DNA from: an uncultured Clostridia bacterium
GTDB lineage: Bacteria; Bacillota; Clostridia; Peptostreptococcales; Anaerovoracaceae
Direction: 5' to 3'
NCBI GenBank assembly: GCA_938034165.1
Contig: CALHKP010000067.1
Span: forward strand, 1-30,413
Length of the DNA stretch: 30,413 bases
Positions 25,472-30,413 of the stretch are shown in pieces (the stretch's first letter is position 1; each line of letters opens with the position of its first letter). Position numbers and translations under genes: made by a program. The notes under the pieces were generated by a model. That model was not told where the DNA came from. It did not search any database and worked only from the letters and a program-made list of their open reading frames with translations.

Positions 25472-26908
25472 ATGGCTGAAAAAATTCAGAATATGACTCC
25501 GAAAGAAATTGTTGCGGAGCTAGACAAATATATTATAGGTCAGGACGAGGCAAAGAAATCCGTAGCTATAGCACTCAGAAACAGATACAGAAGAAGTCTT
25601 TTATCAGATGAGATGAGAGAAGAAATTACTCCGAAGAACATTCTGATGATGGGACCTACAGGCTGCGGTAAGACAGAAATCGCAAGACGTCTTGCAAAGC
25701 TGATGAAGGCACCTTTTGTAAAAGTTGAAGCAACAAAGTTTACAGAAGTGGGCTATGTGGGAAGAGATGTTGATTCCATGATCAGAGATTTGGTGGAAGC
25801 TTCTATCAGAATCACAAAACAGTCAATGCTTCAGGAAAAGTATGACATTGCAGACGGAATCGCAGAAGATAAAATTATAGAAGCTATGATTCCGGGCAAG
25901 AAAAAGAAAAAGGACGAAAACAAAAATAAAAGTCCTTTTGATTTCCTTATGAACAGTGGTGGATATACAAGCCAAAAGCAGCTCTATGAGGAGAGCCAGA
26001 TGGCAAAGGAAGAAGAGAAACCTGAAGGGGATGTTGAAATGGCACGTGAACAGGTCAGACAACAGCTCAGAGAAGGTCTTCTGGAAGAGCAGTTTATAGA
26101 AATCGAAGTTACAGAAGCTCCTAAGGGAAATCAGCTTGATATGAGTAACGAGGGTATGAGCATCGCAATCGGAAACATTTTCGGCGATATGATGCCAAAG
26201 AAGACCAAAAACAAGAGAGTAAGAGTAAAGGATGCCAGAAAAATTCTTAGAGAGCAGGAAGCTCAGAATCTTCTTGATATGGATCAGGTTACTGACGAAG
26301 CCCTGGAAAATGCAGAACAAAACGGCATTATCTTTATAGATGAAATCGACAAGATTGCATCAGCTTCCGGATATACAAGCGGTGCTGATGTTTCAAGAGA
26401 AGGGGTTCAGAGGGATATTCTTCCTATTGTCGAAGGAAGTGTGGTAAATACAAAATACGGTCCCGTCAAGACAGACCATATTCTCTTCATCGGTGCAGGT
26501 GCATTCCACGTTTCAAAGCCTACAGACCTGATTCCTGAACTTCAAGGTAGATTCCCAATCAGGGTTGAACTCAAGAATCTGACGAAGGAATCTTTTGTAA
26601 AAATCCTGACAGTTCCGGAAAATGCTATCATCAAACAGAACCAGGCTTTGATGGCTACAGAAAAAATAAATTTAGAATTTTCTGAAGAAGCTATTGACGA
26701 AATCGCCGGAATGGCTTATCTTATGAATGAGCAGACTGAAAATATCGGTGCAAGAAGACTGCATACAATTATGGAACGTTTGCTTGAGGATGTTTCTTTT
26801 GAAATACCTGAAACAAATGGTGAACCGTTTGTTATCGATAGAGAATACGTGCAGAGTAAATTTGAAGATACTATACACAAGGATGATCTGGATAGATACA
26901 TACTTTAG
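25472..26908 (+). CDS. hslU: HslU (ClpY) unfoldase ATPase
   Basis: The AAA+ unfoldase that feeds proteins into HslV. Walker A is GPTGCGKTE (residues 61-69) and the pore-loop block is KVEATKFTEVGYVGRDVDSMIRDLVE. The I-domain insertion (about 140-270) is rich in Lys and Glu. Walker B is GIIFIDEIDKIA, and the C-terminus NIGARRLHTIMERLLED...DDLDRYIL carries the tail that contacts HslV. The 478 residues fit the family. ATG 25472 follows GGGGAGG at 25457-25463. Confidence 0.97.
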   Translation: MAEKIQNMTPKEIVAELDKYIIGQDEAKKSVAIALRNRYRRSLLSDEMREEITPKNILMMGPTGCGKTEIARRLAKLMKAPFVKVEATKFTEVGYVGRDVDSMIRDLVEASIRITKQSMLQEKYDIADGIAEDKIIEAMIPGKKKKKDENKNKSPFDFLMNSGGYTSQKQLYEESQMAKEEEKPEGDVEMAREQVRQQLREGLLEEQFIEIEVTEAPKGNQLDMSNEGMSIAIGNIFGDMMPKKTKNKRVRVKDARKILREQEAQNLLDMDQVTDEALENAEQNGIIFIDEIDKIASASGYTSGADVSREGVQRDILPIVEGSVVNTKYGPVKTDHILFIGAGAFHVSKPTDLIPELQGRFPIRVELKNLTKESFVKILTVPENAIIKQNQALMATEKINLEFSEEAIDEIAGMAYLMNEQTENIGARRLHTIMERLLEDVSFEIPETNGEPFVIDREYVQSKFEDTIHKDDLDRYIL

Positions 26909-26978
26909 TATTTTAGGTGTGCCAAACCGGATGATTTGAGTGTGTGTATGTAAAAAAAGAAAGAGTAAGAGGTATAAA

Positions 26979-27758
26979 ATGAGCGAAACTTTATTGACAA
27001 GAGTAAGAAAACTGAACTGGGTTTTATCAGAAAGTACATCAGGATATGTATCCTTTGATGAATTATGTAATATTTTGAGCGAAATGCTCTCATCAAACGT
27101 ATATATTCTTAACAAGAGAGGAAAGGTTCTTGCTGCAAAGTATGAGGATGGAGAAGAAGCTCCGCTGAAATATAACGAAGCAGAAGACCAGTACGAACTT
27201 CCTGAAGAATATAACGAAAAGTTCCTGGAAATCGAAGAAACATGCGAAAATCTGACATACGATTCAATCAAAGAAATCTATGGTGATGATTATTCACTTG
27301 CAAGCAAATTCCATACAATTGTACCTATCATCTTCGGCGGCAAGAGAGTTGCAACTCTTCTTATAGTTAGAACAAGCAAAGCATACTCAGACGAAGATAT
27401 CGCTATCTGCGAATATGGTGCTACAGTTGTAGGTATTGAAGTTGCAAGAGGAATCGCACTGGAAGAGGAAGAAGACAACAGACAGAAGAACGCTGTAACT
27501 ATGGCACTTGAAACACTGTCATACTCAGAACTGGATGCTGTAATCAAAATCTTTGCAGAACTTGAAGGTGACGAAGGTCTTCTGATTGCAAGCAAAATTG
27601 CAGACAAATCAGGCATTACAAGATCTGTAATCGTAAATGCACTCAGAAAACTCGAAAGTGCCGGAGTTATCGAATCAAGATCACTGGGAATGAAGGGTAC
27701 AAGAATCAAAATCACTAACGAATTCCTAAGAGATGAAATCAGAAAAGTAGACATTTAA
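26979..27758 (+). CDS. codY: CodY global transcription regulator
   Basis: A GTP- and branched-chain-amino-acid-sensing repressor that controls nutrient genes in Firmicutes. The N-terminal GAF-like domain (about 1-155) opens LLTRVRKLNWVLSESTSGYVSFDELC. The C-terminal winged helix-turn-helix is IASKIADKSGITRSVIVNALRKLESAGVIESRSLGMKGTRIKI. The 259 residues equal the classic length. ATG 26979 follows AAGAGG. It is placed behind hslV-hslU as in Bacillus subtilis (clpQ-clpY-codY). The codon use is cleaner than in the pilus genes, in line with strong expression. Confidence 0.97.
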   Translation: MSETLLTRVRKLNWVLSESTSGYVSFDELCNILSEMLSSNVYILNKRGKVLAAKYEDGEEAPLKYNEAEDQYELPEEYNEKFLEIEETCENLTYDSIKEIYGDDYSLASKFHTIVPIIFGGKRVATLLIVRTSKAYSDEDIAICEYGATVVGIEVARGIALEEEEDNRQKNAVTMALETLSYSELDAVIKIFAELEGDEGLLIASKIADKSGITRSVIVNALRKLESAGVIESRSLGMKGTRIKITNEFLRDEIRKVDI

Positions 27759-27776
27759 GAATCAATCGAGTCTGAC

Positions 27777-27816
27777 AGAGTCGCAAATAAGCCTTTTAGT
27801 GCTTGTGCGACTCTTT
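27777..27816 (+). terminator. Rho-independent terminator after codY
   Basis: The stem AGAGTCGCA (27777-27785) / TGCGACTCT (27806-27814) with inner AAGC/GCTT pairing is followed by TTTT. Confidence 0.85.
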
Positions 27817-27875
27817 TAGTATCAGAATGATTAGACGACAGTTAAAGTTTGTTTAAAGCCAAAAGAAAGGATTAT

Positions 27876-27913
27876 ACAGGTATATCCGCACACTGAGGTG
27901 GGGTTATATCTGT
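27876..27913 (+). promoter_or_regulatory. Leader hairpin in front of hflX that holds the ribosome binding site in its loop
   Basis: The arms ACAGGTATATCC (27876-27887) and GGTTATATCTGT (27902-27913) pair over 12 positions with one wobble and one mismatch. The SD-like GAGGTGG (27895-27901) sits in the loop, 18 nt before ATG 27920, farther than usual. Confidence 0.4.
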
Positions 27914-27919
27914 ATTAAT

Positions 27920-29206
27920 ATGCAGATGCTGAGATTTAACCAGAATAACGAAGTTATAACAGAAGAAAAATACAGAGCTATAACCGTGGGACTTCAGCTA
28001 AAAGAAGATATTTCGTATTCCATGGAGGAACTTTCGGGACTTGCAGAGGCAGCCAATATAGAAGTGGCAGGGCAGATGATTCAGTCCCTGGAAAAGCCGA
28101 ACAAAGCTACATGGATTGGAAAAGGAAAGGTTGAAGAACTGGCAGAACTTGTTTCTAATATGGAAATAGACCTTGTTATATTTAACGATGAGCTTACGGG
28201 AATGCAAATCAGAAATCTAGAAGACGCAACAGGTGTCAGAGTAATCGACAGAACTATACTGATTCTTGATATATTTGCAGCCCGTGCAGAATCAAGAGAA
28301 GGTAAGCTTCAGGTTGAGCTTGCCCAGCTCAAATACAGACTTCCGAGACTTATCGGATTCGGAAAATCCCTGTCCAGACTCGGAGGAGGAATCGGAACCA
28401 GAGGTCCCGGCGAAAAGAAACTGGAAACAGACAGACGTCACATCGAAAGAAGAGTCGACGACATAAGAGCGGAGCTTCAGGCGGCTGTTCAGGTTAGAAA
28501 TACCCAAAGATCAAAGAGAGAAAAAAGCGGAATTCCTGTAGTTGCCCTGGTGGGGTATACAAACTCGGGAAAGTCGGCTTTGATGAACAGATTCCTTTCT
28601 CTGGAGGAAAAGGAAGACAAAGTTGTTAAAGAAAAAGACATGCTGTTTGCGACGCTGGACACGCAGCACAGAAAAATCACGATAGAAAAGGGAAAAGAGT
28701 TTATCCTTATAGATACTGTCGGATTTGTAAGTAAGCTGCCACACAGTCTTGTAGAGGCATTTAAAGCGACATTAGAAGAGGTTTGCAGTGCAGATTTGCT
28801 TCTTCATGTTGTGGATTCATCATATGAGGAAAATCAATTTCATATAGATGTTACTCGAAAAGTTCTCGAGGAAATCGGCGCCGGCGGAAAAGACAGCATA
28901 ATGGTATACAACAAAATGGATCTCCTCGAAGACGAAAACATTTCTGAAGCCGGAAATGATTCTATTTTCGTTTCGGCAAAAGAAGGAACTAACATAGAAG
29001 AGCTTATTTCCATGGTGAAAAAGCGCATCTTTGGAGATCTCGTAAGAACAAAGCTTGTAATACCGTATACCAGAGGAGACATTTCTTCTTATCTTTGCGA
29101 AAACAGCAAAATATATTCTATGGAATACGGCGAAGAGGGAACTGTTTTTGACGTGGAATTAAAAGATGAAGATTTTCGGAGGCTGGCGGACTATGTTGCT
29201 ATATAA
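27920..29206 (+). CDS. hflX: HflX ribosome-associated GTPase
   Basis: HflX binds ribosomes, splits stalled ones and acts under stress. The N-terminal nucleotide-binding domain has the family's ARAESREGKLQVELAQLKYRLPRL and the glycine-rich LGGGIGTRGPGEKKLETDRR. The G domain has G1 GYTNSGKSA (residues 212-220), G3 DTVGFVSKLP and G4 NKMD. A C-terminal domain with IPYTRGDISSYL follows. ATG 27920 is the first of two in-frame starts (the other is 27926); the SD-like site is unusually far upstream. No clear promoter is seen between the codY terminator and the gene; TTGTTT at 27849 is weak. It overlaps the next gene by 14 nt. Confidence 0.93.
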   Translation: MQMLRFNQNNEVITEEKYRAITVGLQLKEDISYSMEELSGLAEAANIEVAGQMIQSLEKPNKATWIGKGKVEELAELVSNMEIDLVIFNDELTGMQIRNLEDATGVRVIDRTILILDIFAARAESREGKLQVELAQLKYRLPRLIGFGKSLSRLGGGIGTRGPGEKKLETDRRHIERRVDDIRAELQAAVQVRNTQRSKREKSGIPVVALVGYTNSGKSALMNRFLSLEEKEDKVVKEKDMLFATLDTQHRKITIEKGKEFILIDTVGFVSKLPHSLVEAFKATLEEVCSADLLLHVVDSSYEENQFHIDVTRKVLEEIGAGGKDSIMVYNKMDLLEDENISEAGNDSIFVSAKEGTNIEELISMVKKRIFGDLVRTKLVIPYTRGDISSYLCENSKIYSMEYGEEGTVFDVELKDEDFRRLADYVAI

Positions 29207-29828
29207 GACTGTAATGAATGAAGGTGAAGATGAACAGATAATCGAAAAGTCAAGATTTATTGTTCATGTGAAACCTGTGGAAACAAAGGAAGAAGCTGAT
29301 GAGTTTATTGCATCGGTAAAAAAACAATACAAGGATGCTACCCATAATGTTCCGGCGATGGTTATCGGGGATAAAATGCAGATTCAGTGGGGCAGTGACG
29401 ACGGAGAACCTCAAGGCACTTCAGGTGCACCTATAGTTCAGATGCTTGTAAATGAGGGGATAACCAATGTTGCTTTGGTTGTCACTCGCTATTTTGGCGG
29501 AATAAAACTCGGTACAGGCGGACTTGTAAGAGCCTACACCAGCAGTGCAAAGCTGGGAATTCTTGCAGCGGGAATTTGTGAAGTATGCGAAATGAAGTCT
29601 GTGAGAGTAAAAGTGGACTACAGTATCTACAGCAAACTTGAAAATTATAGATTTGATTTTGATGTTTTCAGAGAAAATATCGAATATACAGATTGTGTAA
29701 GCCTTGATCTTGTAATAAAACCTGAGGTTGAGGAGCAACTGAAAACTATTTTAACAAATATATCTGATGGCAAGGTTATATTTGTCAAAGGAGAAAGTGT
29801 AATTAAGAAGAGCCCGGTTTCTGCGTAA
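29193..29828 (+). CDS. YigZ/IMPACT family protein
   Basis: A 211-residue member of the YigZ/IMPACT (UPF0029) family, whose bacterial role is not clear. The diagnostic blocks are EKSRFIVHVKPV, DATHNVPAMVIG, SDDGEPQGTSGAPIVQML and VVTRYFGGIKLGTGGLVRAYT. A ferredoxin-like C-terminal domain (about 140-211) follows. ATG 29193 is chosen because GGAGG (29178-29182) lies 10 nt upstream and the protein then begins at the usual place. It starts inside the 3' end of hflX. Its stop codon lies within the stem-loop of the terminator that follows. Confidence 0.92.
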   Translation: MLLYKTVMNEGEDEQIIEKSRFIVHVKPVETKEEADEFIASVKKQYKDATHNVPAMVIGDKMQIQWGSDDGEPQGTSGAPIVQMLVNEGITNVALVVTRYFGGIKLGTGGLVRAYTSSAKLGILAAGICEVCEMKSVRVKVDYSIYSKLENYRFDFDVFRENIEYTDCVSLDLVIKPEVEEQLKTILTNISDGKVIFVKGESVIKKSPVSA

Positions 29829-29843
29829 ACCGGGTAATTTTTT
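29813..29843 (+). terminator. Rho-independent terminator overlapping the yigZ-family stop
   Basis: An 8-bp perfect stem CCCGGTTT (29813-29820) / AAACCGGG (29827-29834) with a 6-nt loop is followed by TAATTTTTT. The stop codon TAA (29826-29828) is part of the hairpin. Confidence 0.9.
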
Positions 29844-30074
29844 CTGGTGGATTTGTGGCTGCGCAGAGAGGTTTTCGTGAGTTGTTTTCTCGAGGATTCG
29901 GGCAGGTTTTTTCGGACTGTTTGTGCCCTGCATGGGTTAATTTACATACATTACTGCAGATAATTGGATTACAGTAAAGAATTTTTAAAATAGCATATTG
30001 TTGAAATTCCAACAGTTATACAGTTTACAAAGCACCTGTGCTAAGAAAAACAAAAAAATACTGGGTAAAAGTTG

Positions 30075-30103
30075 TTGACAAGGGGGCAATGCCATGATAT
30101 TAT
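30075..30103 (+). promoter_or_regulatory. Tandem promoter P1 for the tRNA-Val operon
   Basis: TTGACA (30075-30080), a 17-nt spacer and TATTAT (30098-30103). A TG at 30095-30096 makes it also an extended -10. The start is expected near 30110. Confidence 0.75.
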
Positions 30104-30166
30104 AAGTGAGCGCTTTGAAATTGTTCAATTCGAAACGCGAGACATTTGAGAGAAGAAAAAAGAATT

Positions 30167-30186
30167 TGAAAAAAGTTCTTGACAAA
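30167..30186 (+). repeat. 20-nt direct repeat, copy 1 (-35 region of P2)
   Basis: TGAAAAAAGTTCTTGACAAA at 30167-30186 is repeated without change at 30275-30294. Each copy contains the -35 box of a promoter. Confidence 0.85.
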
Positions 30187-30207
30187 CGCTTCTCAGAAGG
30201 TTATACT
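30179..30207 (+). promoter_or_regulatory. Tandem promoter P2 for the tRNA-Val operon
   Basis: TTGACA (30179-30184), a 17-nt spacer and TATACT (30202-30207). The start is expected near 30214. Confidence 0.8.
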
Positions 30208-30274
30208 AGTTAAGCGACTTGTTTACGGCGGAGACGTGAACGGGGCAAGAAAGCAAAACGCAGATAACTGCAAA

Positions 30275-30294
30275 TGAAAAAAGTTCTTGACAAA
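30275..30294 (+). repeat. 20-nt direct repeat, copy 2 (-35 region of P3)
   Basis: Identical to the copy at 30167-30186, 108 nt downstream of it. Confidence 0.85.
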
Positions 30295-30315
30295 GTTAAG
30301 ACGAAATAGTATAAT
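30287..30315 (+). promoter_or_regulatory. Tandem promoter P3, full consensus, for the tRNA-Val operon
   Basis: TTGACA (30287-30292), a 17-nt spacer and TATAAT (30310-30315): a perfect sigma-A consensus at perfect spacing. The start is expected near 30322, about 30 nt before tRNA-Val. Stacked strong promoters like these are typical of stable-RNA operons. Confidence 0.9.
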
Positions 30316-30352
30316 CTATAAATGTGTCAACGACTTAAGAACGGACATGTGG

Positions 30353-30413
30353 GGGCGTATAGCTCAGCTGGGAGAGCATCTGCCTTACAAGCAGAGGGTC
30401 ATAGGTTCGAGCC
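30353..30413 (+). tRNA. tRNA-Val (TAC), 3' end cut by window
   Basis: Acceptor 5' strand GGGCGTA, then TA, D-arm GCTCAGCTGGGAGAGC, anticodon stem TCTGC/GCAGA with loop CTTACAA (anticodon TAC, Val) and the start of the T-arm. The 3' acceptor strand lies beyond the window. It is the first gene of a stable-RNA operon. Confidence 0.9.

Larger units (their letters stand above)
29844..30352. other. Noncoding region upstream of tRNA-Val
   Basis: About 500 nt without a supported gene on either strand. The first 230 nt (to 30074) show nothing I can name apart from a 16-bp near-palindrome at 29999-30014. From 30075 on it holds three tandem promoters, a hairpin at 30110-30138 and a repeated promoter module. 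Confidence 0.7.

Noticed and set aside
26676..26690. AATTTTCTGAAGAAG resembles a CodY box (three mismatches), about 300 nt upstream of codY.
   Set aside because: It lies inside hslU and its bases are explained by the coding sequence; three mismatches are common by chance in AT-rich DNA.
26672..27271. 200-residue open frame on the minus strand across hslU and codY.
   Set aside because: It lies opposite two well-supported genes, is Ser/Phe-rich, and matches no family I recognise.

Overview
The window is AT-rich, monoderm (Gram-positive-type) chromosomal DNA, most probably from an anaerobic member of the Clostridia. The main grounds are: an IspH reductase fused in frame to ribosomal protein S1, an arrangement known from Clostridia; a full-length CodY downstream of hslV-hslU; a Tad pilus locus with no outer-membrane secretin; and GGAGG-type ribosome binding sites. 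I cannot name the genus; a Peptostreptococcales/Family XIII-type organism is only a guess. Every gene I could support is on the + strand. I see no CRISPR array, insertion sequence, intact prophage or toxin-antitoxin pair.

Layout. 1-187: end of a tRNA operon (tRNA-Cys, tRNA-Gln, terminator). 188-457: an isolated 43-residue phage-like membrane peptide between two hairpins. 477-7565: a compact Tad/Flp-type pilus operon with a good promoter. Its order is TadZ-like, TadA ATPase, TadB-like, TadC-like, Flp1-like pilin, TadE-like, a DUF5702-like TadG analogue, a TadE-like protein with two His/Cys metal-binding-like modules, and a DUF6382-like protein. 7586-10904: rarA and the ispH-rpsA fusion, then a terminator. 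11011-12389: brnQ. 12490-19914: rnr-sbcD-sbcC, then an MBL-fold hydrolase and a HAD phosphatase, largely coupled, then a terminator. 19959-27816: yraN-yifB-dprA-topA-hslV-hslU-codY, a Firmicutes-like block that lacks trmFO and xerC between topA and hslV. 27920-29843: hflX and a YigZ/IMPACT protein. 29844-30352: noncoding, with three tandem near-consensus sigma-A promoters reading into a tRNA-Val cut by the window end.

How the genes work together. The pilus operon supplies motor, membrane platform, pilin and several pseudopilin-like proteins, but neither a prepilin peptidase (TadV) nor a secretin lies in the window. The middle of the window is housekeeping: fork rescue (RarA), double-strand-break processing (SbcCD), RNA decay (RNase R), DNA uptake and recombination (DprA, YifB/ComM), topology (TopA), proteolysis (HslUV), and GTP/branched-chain-amino-acid sensing (CodY, with the BrnQ transporter nearby).

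The parts most worth a second look are the duplicated His/Cys modules in the pilus protein at 6142-6924, the internal Shine-Dalgarno and start that could release a free S1 protein from the ispH-rpsA fusion, and the repeated promoter module before tRNA-Val. Most of the rest is ordinary.
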